Below, in pieces: positions 18,444 through 27,656 of a DNA stretch of 64,000 nucleotides (position 1 is its first letter; the number at the start of each line of letters is the position of its first letter). Source of the DNA: Brachybacterium fresconis (GTDB lineage: Bacteria; Actinomycetota; Actinomycetes; Actinomycetales; Dermabacteraceae); NCBI RefSeq assembly GCF_017876515.1, contig NZ_JAGIOC010000001.1, positions 3,224,001-3,288,000 of the forward strand, in the 5' to 3' direction. A program made the translations under genes and the position numbers. The notes under the pieces were generated by a model. The model searched no databases. It was not told where the DNA came from and saw only the letters and a program-made list of their open reading frames with translations.

Positions 18444-19376
18444 TCATCGGGGGACGGCGGACCACTCCCGGGGACCGGCGGCGGCCCAGGGTTCGCCGAA
18501 CAGGCTCATCGCGGCGTCGAGCCGGCCGCGCAGCGCCGGGGCGTCCTCGCCGACGGCGCTGACCTGCACGGTCGACGGGTCCTGGCGCATCACGGCGCTG
18601 GCGGCGTCCGGTGCGGCGGCCTCGGGTCCCGGGGCCCCGTCGGGGTCGACCACGACGATGTTGCCGAGCGCCCGATGAGGGCCGAACACGCTGGCGGCCC
18701 CGGCGCCGCGGGCGTCCGGGCCGAGGTCGAGCTGCTGGACGAGGGTCGGGTCCCCCTCGCGCCGCACGGCGAGATGGGCGGACAGCGAACCGGGGGCCTC
18801 CCGATGGCGTCCCAGCACGAGCTCCTCCCGGTACAGCAGCCGGGCCCGTGGGGCGAGCTGGGCGTCGATCACATGGTGGTGGTGGCAGTTCGCGGCGGCG
18901 ATCACCGGTTCGGGCAGCCAGATGCAGGTGGCGCCGTCCTCGACCCGCACCCGCGTGACCCACCGCGACTGCTCACCGTGCGGGCCGGGCAGCACCAGGG
19001 TCGCGCCGACATCGCGGAGCACCAGCGTGGATCCTTCGCGGACGTGGATGTCCAGCAGGTAGGTGTCTCCGCCGACGGGCCCGGCCGCGCTCGCCGACAT
19101 CCGGATGCGGGCGGCGTCGCCCCCGCGGACGAAGGGCTCCTCACCGCTGGCGATCGTGGGGCGGGGCGACAGCGGGGTGTCGGCACGCAGCCGGGAGATG
19201 GCCGTGCGCCCGCGGCGCAGCTCGGTGGAGATCACCGCGTGGCACAGGAACGCGCCGCGCCGGGTGCGCCGCCGCTGCCGGGAGGGCTCGGTCTGCGCGA
19301 AATCGGGAAGCTCCGGCGACTCCGGCGGACCCGCCAGCGCGTCAGGAGGCGAAGAGACGCTGGTCATGGTGCACAT
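18444..19376 (-). CDS. ureD: urease accessory protein UreD
   Basis: About 310 residues; a UreD/UreH family scaffold that binds apo-urease together with UreF and UreG and tunnels nickel to the active site. Recognisable features are the GDTYLLDIHVREGSTLVL segment, ATCIWLPEPVIA, and the A-R-L-L-Y-R-E-E-L-V-L-G-R stretch. The gene overlaps the end of ureF by about 30 bases, so translation should be coupled. The first ATG (19376) or the one at 19367 could be used; neither has a clean Shine-Dalgarno. The order F-D-G differs from the F-G-D order often seen in actinobacteria. His residues in the C-H-H-H-H-V-I run may contact metal. Confidence 0.9.
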   Translation of the reverse strand: MCTMTSVSSPPDALAGPPESPELPDFAQTEPSRQRRRTRRGAFLCHAVISTELRRGRTAISRLRADTPLSPRPTIASGEEPFVRGGDAARIRMSASAAGPVGGDTYLLDIHVREGSTLVLRDVGATLVLPGPHGEQSRWVTRVRVEDGATCIWLPEPVIAAANCHHHHVIDAQLAPRARLLYREELVLGRHREAPGSLSAHLAVRREGDPTLVQQLDLGPDARGAGAASVFGPHRALGNIVVVDPDGAPGPEAAAPDAASAVMRQDPSTVQVSAVGEDAPALRGRLDAAMSLFGEPWAAAGPREWSAVPR

Positions 19377-20067
19377 GCAGCTCGGCGGCGATATCGGACA
19401 GGGGCGCGGTGAGCGCGGGTAGCTCGTGGGGGCTGCGGGCCGCGAAGGTCGTGGCGGTCGCGGCCAGCTCGTCGAGCTCCTCGGCCAGCTCCGCCAGGCA
19501 GCGGTGGGTGGCGAACGGGTCGATGCTCATCAGCTTCACGGCGGCGACCGCGGGGGTGGCCGCGGCCTCGTACAGCACGAGCCCGGCGGCGTCGCGGGCG
19601 TCGAGCCCGAGGGAGGCGGCCACGACGCCGTAGGCGATCGGCTGTTGGAGCACGGGACCGGCGGCCTCGAGCACGGGGCCCTGCGCGGGCGTGATCGAGC
19701 GCATCGCCCGCAGCAGCATCCGGCCCAGGTCCCGGGCGATCCGGCGCAGGGCGGGCGAGGGGGTGCGTGCGACCAGCTCGCGGTCCAGCTCCGCCAGCGC
19801 GGGGCCGAGGGCAGCGAGGTCCTCGTCGTCCATCGCCGTGCGGGTGCGGTGCTGGGCCGCCGCGGCGAAGGCGGCGCTGACCAGGCCGGTGGTGTGGATG
19901 CGGCCGCGCAGGTAGGCGGCGAGATCCTCCGCGGAGCGGACCCAGCCGCGGGCGATCGCCTGCTCGAGCCCCGCGGAGTGCGCGTAGCCGCCGGCGGGCA
20001 GGCGGCCGTCGCCGAGCAGCAGCAGGGCCGCGGAGCGGGTGATGTCGGAGGGCGGGGGCGCGAGCAT
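19342..20067 (-). CDS. ureF: urease accessory protein UreF
   Basis: A 241-residue all-helical protein of the UreF family. It starts with the typical LLLLGDGRLPAGGYAHSAGLEQ segment: the family motif S-G-Y-x-x-S-x-G-L-E appears as G-G-Y-A-H-S-A-G-L-E-Q. UreF gates UreG activity in the UreDFG complex during nickel insertion. The ATG lies 2 bases after the ureC stop, so the genes are co-translated. The C-terminus ends H-H-D-Q-R-L-F-A-S, as in the family. Length is normal. Confidence 0.93.
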   Translation of the reverse strand: MLAPPPSDITRSAALLLLGDGRLPAGGYAHSAGLEQAIARGWVRSAEDLAAYLRGRIHTTGLVSAAFAAAAQHRTRTAMDDEDLAALGPALAELDRELVARTPSPALRRIARDLGRMLLRAMRSITPAQGPVLEAAGPVLQQPIAYGVVAASLGLDARDAAGLVLYEAAATPAVAAVKLMSIDPFATHRCLAELAEELDELAATATTFAARSPHELPALTAPLSDIAAELHVHHDQRLFAS

Positions 20068-20069
20068 CG

Positions 20070-21771
<1,702 letters not shown>

Positions 21772-21779
<8 letters not shown>

Positions 21780-22350
21780 CGAGCGGTCCTCCGCTTTCCC
21801 CGCGGAAGCCCCGCGCGATGCGGGCTCCGCGATAGTCGATCAGCTCCACGTCCTCGTCGGCCCCGGGCTCGAAGCGCACGGAGCCGCCGGAGACGATGTT
21901 CAGGCGCTTGCCCCAGGCGGCGGAGCGGTCGACGTCCAGCGCGGGATTGACCTCGGCGAAGTGGAAGTGGGAGCCGACCTGGATCGGTCGGTCGGCGGTG
22001 TTGACGACCCGCAGGGAGATCGCGGTGGCGCCCTCGTTGATCCGGACCGGGCCGTCGGCCAGCAGGACCTCGCCGGGGATCACCGGGGCCCGCTGATCCA
22101 CGATGTCGTCGGTGGTGCGTCGAGGGGCCTGGCGGGCGCTGGTCCCCGCGCGGCGCGGCTCGCTGGGGGCACCGACGCCGGAGGCACCCGGGGTGGGGGT
22201 CTGCTCGTACTCGCGCCCGGGATCATCCGAGGTGTGGGCCGCGGTGCTCGCCGTGTCCGGGTCGTCCGGCGTCAGCTGCGGGTTGTCGAAGGGGTTGGCC
22301 TCCATCTCGGGGGCGGCGGCCGGATCCTGCGGGGGCTTCTCGTTGCTCAT
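21772..22350 (-). CDS. ureB: urease beta subunit UreB with N-terminal extension
   Basis: A 192-residue protein. The conserved beta-subunit domain spans residues 91-192 (from I-P-G-E-V-L-L, with V-G-S-H-F-H-F and the [15 protein letters not shown] block), the usual full length of about 100. In front is an extra stretch of roughly 90 residues, acidic and rich in Pro, Thr, Ser and Ala, predicted to be disordered. The start is supported by GGAGAG just before the ATG at 22350, 12 bases after ureA, so the extension is probably translated. An internal start near the domain is possible but has no Met at the right place. Its role is unknown. Confidence 0.93.
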
Positions 22351-22362
22351 GGCTCTCCTGCC

Positions 22363-22665
22363 TCACTGCACCGGGTCGGTGACCGTGACGAGCTTCGTCC
22401 CATCGGGGAAGGTCGCTTCGACCTGCACCTGGGCGAGCATCTCGGGGACGCCTTCCATGACGTCGTCACGGCCCAGCACGTAGCGGCCGCCCTCCATCAG
22501 GTCTGCGACCGACTGGCCGTCCCGGGCGCCCTCGAGCAGGTAGGACGTGATCAGGGCCGTGGCCTCGGGGAGGTTGAGCGTGAGGCCGCGCTCCTTGCGC
22601 TCGAGCGCCAGCTTGCCGGCCATGTGGACCATGAGCCGTTCCTGCTCGTGCATGCTCAGAAACAT
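22363..22665 (-). CDS. ureA: urease gamma subunit UreA
   Basis: A 100-residue gamma subunit, the normal length, with the family pattern M-H-E-Q-E-R-L at the start, R-K-x-R-G-L-x-L-N-x-P-E-A near residue 30, [14 protein letters not shown] near 65 and the [14 protein letters not shown] end. The ATG at 22665 is preferred because GGAGGG lies four bases upstream and the length then matches the family; a GTG at 22677 is an alternative. It is the first gene of the operon, about 27 bases after the predicted transcription start. Confidence 0.96.
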   Translation of the reverse strand: MFLSMHEQERLMVHMAGKLALERKERGLTLNLPEATALITSYLLEGARDGQSVADLMEGGRYVLGRDDVMEGVPEMLAQVQVEATFPDGTKLVTVTDPVQ

Positions 22666-22691
22666 CCGACCCTCCACCCTCGCGGCGACAA

Positions 22692-22727
22692 GGACCTCAT
22701 AGTCTCCCGTCGCCGCGACGGGGTCAA
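22692..22727 (-). promoter_or_regulatory. urease operon promoter with palindromic operator
   Basis: Read on the minus strand, TTGACC (22727-22722) and GACTAT (22704-22699) are separated by exactly 17 bases. The spacer is almost entirely filled by a perfect 8+1+8 palindrome, CCCGTCGCCGCGACGGG (22706-22722). A repressor bound there would block RNA polymerase. Transcription would start near 22692. Confidence 0.65.
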
Positions 22728-22957
22728 TCCGAGGTGCATCGGCGAGCCGGGGTCGGGCAGGTGTGCCGGTGATGAGGGGTGGGGCGGGGGTGCCTGGTCG
22801 GGTACGGGCGATATAGCGGGCGCCCTGCCCATATAGGCACCGTGTCCGCCATGCTGCCAGTACTCGACGATGCCCGCTGCAGCCGGGCGACGTCGTGGAC
22901 GGCGATCGCGGGAGCGGAAGGGCGCAGGAGCTCCAGGCGCCGGCCTCGGCCTGGTCT
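22728..22957. other. intergenic region upstream of the urease operon
   Basis: About 230 bases between the urease promoter and the repeat at the end of upp. I see no gene with believable codon use. Confidence 0.4.
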
Positions 22958-23045
22958 CTGCCGCTCGCGAGCTCGCAGCACGTCGATCAGGCTCTGCTTG
23001 CTGACTGATCTCCTGCCGCTCGCGAGCTCGCAGCACGTCGATCAG
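22958..23045. repeat. 33-bp direct repeat at the 3' end of upp
   Basis: Two identical 33-base copies, 22958-22990 and 23013-23045, start CTGCCGCTCGCGAGCTCGCA and end GTCGATCAG. They are separated by 22 bases. The second copy includes the upp stop codon. Each copy contains the 10-bp palindrome GCTCGCGAGC and can form a hairpin CTGC...GCAG on the minus strand. Confidence 0.75.
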
Positions 23046-23680
23046 TCGACGACGCCGAACAGCCGGTCGCCGGCGTCGCCGAGGCCGGGCACGATGTAGC
23101 CGTTCTCGTCGAGCTTCTCGTCGATGGAGGCGGTGACGACGGTCAGGTCGACCGCCGGATCCAACTGCTCGTCCAGGGCCTTCAGTCCCTCCGGGGCGGC
23201 CAGCAGGGTCACGCAGGTGATGTCGCGGGCGCCGCGCTCATGGAGGTACTCGCAGGAGGCGATGAGGGTGTGCCCGGTGGCGAGCATCGGGTCGAGCACG
23301 AAGCACTGGCGGCCGGAGAGGTCGTCCGGCAGACGGTTCGCGTAGGTGGTGACCTCGAGGGTCTCGTCGTTGCGGACCATGCCCAGGAAGCCGACCTCCG
23401 CGGTCGGCAGCAGCCGGGTGAGGCCGTCGAGCATGCCGAGGCCGGCGCGCAGGATCGGCACCACCATCGGCTTGGGGTTGGTCAGCCGGGTGCCGGTCAT
23501 CGTGGTCACCGGGGTCTCGATCTGCACCGGAGCGACGGCGACGTTGCGGGTCGCCTCGTAGGCCAGCAGGGTCACGAGCTCATCGGCGAGCTGGCGGAAC
23601 ACCGAGGAATGGGTGGCGCGATTGCGCAGCACCGACAGCTTGTGGGCAACGAGGGGGTGGTCGATCTCCAGGACGCGCAT
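23042..23680 (-). CDS. upp: uracil phosphoribosyltransferase
   Basis: A 212-residue pyrimidine salvage enzyme that makes UMP from uracil and PRPP. The family pattern starts [15 protein letters not shown]. The PRPP loop is [10 protein letters not shown] near residue 130, and the uracil-binding end is [18 protein letters not shown]. The ATG at 23680 is fixed by this start; a longer reading frame upstream is non-coding. AATCTA on the plus strand (23688-23693, TAGATT on the minus strand) sits seven bases before the ATG, so the mRNA may be leaderless. It diverges from the AraC-type gene with 76 bases between them. Confidence 0.96.
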   Translation of the reverse strand: MRVLEIDHPLVAHKLSVLRNRATHSSVFRQLADELVTLLAYEATRNVAVAPVQIETPVTTMTGTRLTNPKPMVVPILRAGLGMLDGLTRLLPTAEVGFLGMVRNDETLEVTTYANRLPDDLSGRQCFVLDPMLATGHTLIASCEYLHERGARDITCVTLLAAPEGLKALDEQLDPAVDLTVVTASIDEKLDENGYIVPGLGDAGDRLFGVVD

Positions 23681-23687
23681 AGGGGTG

Positions 23688-23693
23688 AATCTA
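23688..23693 (-). promoter_or_regulatory. -10 box of upp
   Basis: TAGATT on the minus strand, seven bases from the ATG, fits TANNNT and near-leaderless transcription. The divergent gene has GATACT at 23745-23750, six bases before its own ATG. Confidence 0.5.
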
Positions 23694-23756
23694 CCGGATA
23701 CGAAGTGCGCAAGATCGGTCGGGCAGGGACCTCGCCGCTGTGCGGATACTTGCACC

Positions 23757-24695
23757 ATGCGCGACACCGATCCTCTGCGCCGTCTCCTCGATGCCGTCCT
23801 CGAGGAGGGCGACGGCTCGCTCGAGGCCATGGCCTCCGGCGCTCACCTCTCCCCTTTCTACTTCCAGCGCACCGTCCGGGCGGGCGCCGGGGAGTCCCCG
23901 TCGATGATCCGCCGACGGGTGCTGCTCGAGCAGGCCGCCTGGCGCCTCCAGCGCGGCACCGCCGTGACCGACGCCGCCCTCGAGGCCGGCTACGACTCGG
24001 TCGATGGCTTCTCCCGTGCCTTCCATCGCGCCTTCGGCTGCGCACCCTCGCGGCTCCCGCCCGCGGTGGAGCGAGGGCACTGGCTGCCGGCCCCCAACGG
24101 CCTGCACTTCCACTCGCCGACGGTGCTGTACCTCGCGGCCGACGGGACGAGCGAGGTCTCCTCCGGGGACGTGACGCTGCTGATGGTCGAGCACGATCTC
24201 GAGGACATCGAGGCCCTGCTGGCCGTGACGCAGGAGCTGTCCGCCGAGGAGCTCGACCGGGTGCGGCTGCCCGGTCACCGCCCCCGGTTCTTCGACGGGT
24301 CCGAGGAGACCATCGCCCAGACCCTCCGCCACCTCGTGCTCAGCAGAGAGCCGTGGCTGGCGGCCGTCGCGGGGGAGGAGGAGCCGGACCTCGGCGGGCC
24401 CTCCGATCCTGCTGCCCTGCGCGAGCGCCACGCCCGCACCGGCGCCCGCTGGCTCGCCCTGATGCGAGAGATCCGGAGCCGCGGCGCCTGGCAGGACCGG
24501 GTCATCGATGCGCTGTGCGATCCGCCCGAGAGCTTCCTGATCGGCCAGATCGTGGCCCACGAGCTCACCTTCTCCGCCCACCGCCGCCAGAGCCTGCGGT
24601 GGATGCTGGCCGATGCCGGCGCGGACCTCGCCCACCCGGCCCTCGACCCCGACCCGATCCTCTGGCACCGACGACGTACAGGAGACCAGCCATGA
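23757..24695 (+). CDS. AraC-type HTH regulator fused to a DinB-like domain
   Basis: A 312-residue protein. Residues 1-105 hold two AraC helix-turn-helix motifs ([10 protein letters not shown] and [13 protein letters not shown]). The remaining 200 residues look like a DinB/YfiT-type four-helix bundle, with a late helix [16 protein letters not shown] carrying His residues of the metal site; other ligands are less clear. AraC-DinB fusions are known in actinobacteria, but their signals are not. GATACT lies exactly six bases before the ATG. The TGA overlaps the ATG of the next gene (ATGA), so regulator and DHFR-like protein are co-translated and probably act in one response. Confidence 0.8.
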   Translation: MRDTDPLRRLLDAVLEEGDGSLEAMASGAHLSPFYFQRTVRAGAGESPSMIRRRVLLEQAAWRLQRGTAVTDAALEAGYDSVDGFSRAFHRAFGCAPSRLPPAVERGHWLPAPNGLHFHSPTVLYLAADGTSEVSSGDVTLLMVEHDLEDIEALLAVTQELSAEELDRVRLPGHRPRFFDGSEETIAQTLRHLVLSREPWLAAVAGEEEPDLGGPSDPAALRERHARTGARWLALMREIRSRGAWQDRVIDALCDPPESFLIGQIVAHELTFSAHRRQSLRWMLADAGADLAHPALDPDPILWHRRRTGDQP

Positions 24696-25234
24696 CCGCC
24701 TACCGCTACTTCACCGCGACCACCCTCGACGGGTTCCTCGCCGACGAGCACGACAGCCTGGACTGGCTGCTGTCCCAGCCCACCGGGACCGACGGCATCC
24801 TTCCCTACGACGACTTCATCTCCGACATCGGTGCCGTCGTCGTGGGGCGCACCACCTACCAGTGGGTCCTCGACCACTCCGAGACCGTCGACGGCGCCTG
24901 GGTCTTCACCCAGCCCTCGTTCGTGTTCACCCACCGCTCCCTCGCGTCCACGGCCGAGGACATCACCTCGCTCTCGGGATCTCCTGCGCAGCACCGCGCC
25001 TCCCTCGAGGCCGCGGCCGACGGGATGGACATCTGGATCGTCGGCGGCGGCGACCTGGCTGCGGAGTTCGCCCGGGCGGGCATGCTCGATGAGATCTTCG
25101 TGTCGATCGCACCGGTGACGCTCGGGGCCGGCAAGCCCCTGCTCGGCGGGCGCTTTGACCTCGAGCTGCAGGATCACGGGACCAACGGGGCGCTGCTCGA
25201 GGCGCGCTACCGCGTGGTGGGGGAGCGGGACTGA
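24692..25234 (+). CDS. dihydrofolate reductase family protein (RibD C-terminal type)
   Basis: A 180-residue reductase of the DHFR/RibD-C superfamily (YwjB/YyaP type). The N-terminal strand F-T-A-T-T-L-D-G-F-L-A and the W-I-V-G-G-G-D-L-A motif for NADPH binding near residue 115 are clear, as is V-V-V-G-R-T-T-Y near 50. The C-terminus has the I-A-P-V-T-L-G-A-G-K-P-L-L pattern. The substrate is unknown; such stand-alone proteins are rarely true folate enzymes. The ATG overlaps the AraC-DinB stop codon by four bases. Confidence 0.88.
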   Translation: MTAYRYFTATTLDGFLADEHDSLDWLLSQPTGTDGILPYDDFISDIGAVVVGRTTYQWVLDHSETVDGAWVFTQPSFVFTHRSLASTAEDITSLSGSPAQHRASLEAAADGMDIWIVGGGDLAAEFARAGMLDEIFVSIAPVTLGAGKPLLGGRFDLELQDHGTNGALLEARYRVVGERD

Positions 25235-25267
25235 ACGCCTCCGCCGTGGACACGCCACAATGACCCC

Positions 25268-25759
25268 ATGACCGATGACGAGCTGATGGGCCTGGCGATC
25301 GACGAGGCCCGCGCGGCCGCCGCCCGCGAACCGGCCGATGTGCCGATCGGCGCGGTCGTCGTCGGTCCTGACGGGACTGTGCTCGCCGCCGCCGGGAACC
25401 GACGCGAGGCCGACGAGGACCCCACCGCCCACGCCGAGATCCTCGCCCTGCGTGAGGCCGCGAGGGCAACGGGACGCTGGAACCTCACCGGGTGCACGCT
25501 CGTGGTCACCCTCGAGCCGTGCACCATGTGCGCCGGCGCGATCGTCCTGGCCCGCACCCGGCGCGTGGTCGTCGGCGCCCCCGATCCGAAGGCCGGGGCC
25601 GCCGGTTCCCTCTACGACCTGGTGCGCGAACCTCGGCTGAACCACCGCGCGGAACTGATCACCGGGGTGCGCGAGCAGGAGTGCGGCGATCTGCTGCGGG
25701 ACTTCTTCCGGTCCCGGCGGAACAGGGGCGGGGGTGTGGACGGGGCGCGGACCTCGTGA
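25268..25759 (+). CDS. tadA: tRNA-specific adenosine deaminase / nucleoside deaminase
   Basis: A 163-residue zinc deaminase. His55-Ala-Glu57 is the catalytic motif and P-C-T-M-C supplies Cys85 and Cys88. The C-terminal region G-S-L-Y-D-L-V-R-E-P-R-L-N-H is typical of TadA, which converts A34 to inosine in tRNA-Arg(ACG). The length is normal. CACAAT lies six bases before the ATG, consistent with leaderless transcription. A paralogous cytosine or guanine deaminase is the alternative, but the N-x-x-x-D-x-T-A-H-A-E context and tail favour TadA. Confidence 0.87.
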   Translation: MTDDELMGLAIDEARAAAAREPADVPIGAVVVGPDGTVLAAAGNRREADEDPTAHAEILALREAARATGRWNLTGCTLVVTLEPCTMCAGAIVLARTRRVVVGAPDPKAGAAGSLYDLVREPRLNHRAELITGVREQECGDLLRDFFRSRRNRGGGVDGARTS

Positions 25760-25803
25760 ATCCTCGAAGAAGAGCGAGTGGTGCCCACGAATGGCCGGGC
25801 ACA

Positions 25804-25833
25804 GGTTGACCAGATGTCGAGATCTGGTCGACC
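25804..25833 (+). promoter_or_regulatory. palindromic operator before the toxin-antitoxin pair
   Basis: GACCAGAT (25808-25815) and ATCTGGTC (25822-25829) form a perfect 8-bp inverted repeat around GTCGAG; with one mismatch it extends to 12 bp per arm (25804-25833). It lies upstream of TACCAT (25864-25869), the likely -10 of the antitoxin gene. Autorepression by antitoxin or toxin-antitoxin complex is typical of such pairs. Confidence 0.55.
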
Positions 25834-25863
25834 AGCACTCTTCCGTGGTGGTCATCTGGGGCG

Positions 25864-25869
25864 TACCAT
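25864..25869 (+). promoter_or_regulatory. -10 box of the antitoxin gene (leaderless)
   Basis: TACCAT stands exactly six bases before the ATG of the antitoxin gene. Confidence 0.55.
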
Positions 25870-25875
25870 CGAGCC

Positions 25876-26160
25876 ATGAGCGCATCCGTCGAGGCAGGAA
25901 GCGGAGCTGAGCGCCCGCAGCAGGTGGTGAAGGTCCAGGAGGCCAAGACCCGCCTGTCTTCCCTGTTGCGCGAGGTCGAAGCGGGGGGCGAGATCACCAT
26001 TGCGCGGGGCGGCACCGCAGTCGCCCGTCTTGTCCCGGTCGGACCGGTCACGAGGGCGGACCGCCGTCGTCCGATGGGGTTCTTGCAGTACAGCCTTCCC
26101 GACACGTTCTTCGACGATCTGCCGGACGAGGAGCTGCAGGCGTGGGAGGGCGGCGCGTGA
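25876..26160 (+). CDS. type II antitoxin, Phd/YefM family
   Basis: A 94-residue antitoxin. The N-terminal part has the Phd/YefM pattern: V-K-V-Q-E-A-K-T-R-L-S-S-L-L-R-E-V-E-A-G, then E-I-T-I-A-R-G-G-T-A-V-A-R-L-V-P. That domain binds the operator. The C-terminal 30 residues are acidic and aromatic (FFDDLPDEELQAWEGG), as expected for the part that wraps the toxin. The stop overlaps the GTG start of the toxin gene (GTGA), so the two are translationally coupled with the antitoxin first. Confidence 0.9.
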   Translation: MSASVEAGSGAERPQQVVKVQEAKTRLSSLLREVEAGGEITIARGGTAVARLVPVGPVTRADRRRPMGFLQYSLPDTFFDDLPDEELQAWEGGA

Positions 26161-26549
26161 CTGAGCTGCTCGTCGACACGCATGTGCTCATCTGGGCGAT
26201 GGCCGATCCGCAGAAGCTCACGTCTGCTGCGGACGCCGCGCTCGCCGATCCGGACACGGTGGTCTGGGTGTCGGCGGCGTCCGCGTGGGAGATCGCCACC
26301 AAGGTGCGGATCGGCAAGCTGGCGGGGGCGGAGTCGCTCGTTCTCGACTACGCGCAGCATCTCGAGCGGTGGTACGCCACGCCGTTGCCCCTGGACTCCG
26401 CCGACTCGCTCCTGGCCGGTTCCATCGCGTGGGACCACCGGGATCCCTTCGACAGGATGATCGTCGCGCAGGCGATCCGTCGTGGTCTCCCGCTGGTCAG
26501 CGCGGACAAGGTCTTCGACGGGCTGCGGGGGGTCGAGCGCATCTGGTGA
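26157..26549 (+). CDS. type II toxin, PIN-domain ribonuclease (VapC-like)
   Basis: A 130-residue PIN-domain protein. Acidic metal ligands are visible: Asp7 in L-V-D-T-H-V-L-I-W, a Glu in S-A-W-E-I-A-T-K-V near residue 44, Asp in R-D-P-F-D-R-M-I-V-A-Q-A, and Asp in V-S-A-D-K-V-F. These make up an Mg-dependent RNase site, typically cutting tRNA or rRNA. The W-A-M-A-D-P start and D-P-F-D-R-M motif match the subgroup that pairs with Phd-type antitoxins. The GTG start overlaps the antitoxin stop. All catalytic positions look intact, so the pair should be functional. Confidence 0.9.
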   Translation: MTELLVDTHVLIWAMADPQKLTSAADAALADPDTVVWVSAASAWEIATKVRIGKLAGAESLVLDYAQHLERWYATPLPLDSADSLLAGSIAWDHRDPFDRMIVAQAIRRGLPLVSADKVFDGLRGVERIW

Positions 26550-26632
26550 TCGTGACATCGGCTGCCACCGTGGTCGATACGAGCTTCGCCGAGGGCGCCG
26601 CGGGCTGATCCCGACCAGGGCACACTGGGGGC

Positions 26633-26983
26633 ATGGCGACTCCTGCCCGACGACGATCCGCGGTCATCACCGCCCTGGTGGTGGTGCTCGTCGGGATGCT
26701 CCTGTATGCCGGGGCGATCTGGGTGGCGCCGACGGAGCGCTCCGACGGCGTGTGCGAGGGCATCGGATTCGGCTGCTCGCCCGCGCCCCAGGACGCCCTC
26801 ATTCTCCTCGCGGTGATCGCCGTGCTCCCGATGATGGTGTGCATGGTCGCCACCTGCACCGTGGGCATCCTGGCGCTGCTGCGCTGGACCCGCCTTCCGG
26901 GGGTCGTCGTCGGTCTGATCGGCACGATCGGCGGCGCGCTCGTCTCCGCGGTGGTGACCCTGGGGTTCGTGATACTGATCTGA
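26633..26983 (+). CDS. small membrane protein (about 3 TM helices)
   Basis: A 116-residue protein with three predicted membrane helices, at about residues 10-30, 55-80 and 88-114. A short outer loop carries two Cys in S-D-G-V-C-E-G-I-G-F-G-C that could form a disulfide. I do not recognise the family. CACACT is placed exactly six bases before the ATG, suggesting leaderless transcription. It is convergent with the two-component system and not obviously tied to the toxin-antitoxin pair upstream. Confidence 0.65.
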   Translation: MATPARRRSAVITALVVVLVGMLLYAGAIWVAPTERSDGVCEGIGFGCSPAPQDALILLAVIAVLPMMVCMVATCTVGILALLRWTRLPGVVVGLIGTIGGALVSAVVTLGFVILI

Positions 26984-27020
26984 AGCCGGAGGCAGTGCTG
27001 GGCGCAGGGTCGTGCGGCGG

Positions 27021-27656
27021 TCAGATCCAGCCCTGCCGGCGAGCGATCGCCACCGCCTCGTGCCGGTTCGCGGCCTGCAGCTTCGCCTGTGCGCTGGAGA
27101 GATAGTTGCGCACGGTGCCCTCGGCCAGGTGCGCACGTCGGGCGATCTGTTCGATGGCGGCGCCGTCGGCCGCGTACTCGAGCACATCGGCCTCCCGCGG
27201 CGTGAGCGGCGAGTCCCCCGAGGAGATCGTCTCCGCAGCCAGCTCCGGATCGATCACCCGGCGCCCGGCGGCCACCGAGCGCACTGCGCGGGCCAGCTGA
27301 TCGGCCGAGGTGGTCTTGGGGAGAAACCCCAGCACGCCCTGGGCGAGGGCCCTCTTGAGGTAGCCGGGCCGGGCGTGCGAGGTGAGGATCAGGCAGCGGG
27401 TGTCGGGGGAGAGCTCGGCGATCCGGGTGGCGAGCTCGAGCCCGTCGCCGTCGGGCAGCTGCAGGTCGAGCACCGCGACGTCCGGCTGCTCGGCCCGGGC
27501 CAGGCGCTCGCCGTCGGCGACCGTGGCGGCCTCCCCGCGCACGTCGAGGTCGGCCTCGAGGGACAGCATCGTGGCCAGTGCAGAGCGGATCAGGTTCTCG
27601 TCGTCGACGAGGATCACGCGCAGCGGGACGGGGCCAGCAGGGGATTCAGCGGTCAT
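27021..27656 (-). CDS. response regulator, NarL/LuxR family
   Basis: A 211-residue regulator. The receiver domain (residues 10-130) has the acidic pocket V-D-D-E, phospho-acceptor Asp64 in V-L-D-L-Q-L-P-D-G, a Thr/Ser in L-T-S-H and Lys in F-L-P-K-T-T-S. A LuxR-type helix-turn-helix (L-T-P-R-E-A-D-V-L-E, then I-A-R-R-A-H-L-A-E-G-T-V-R-N-Y-L-S) forms the C-terminus. It starts at the ATG overlapping the kinase stop (ATGA). The arrangement is like the DesR/LiaR systems, but the regulon is unknown. Confidence 0.94.
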   Translation of the reverse strand: MTAESPAGPVPLRVILVDDENLIRSALATMLSLEADLDVRGEAATVADGERLARAEQPDVAVLDLQLPDGDGLELATRIAELSPDTRCLILTSHARPGYLKRALAQGVLGFLPKTTSADQLARAVRSVAAGRRVIDPELAAETISSGDSPLTPREADVLEYAADGAAIEQIARRAHLAEGTVRNYLSSAQAKLQAANRHEAVAIARRQGWI

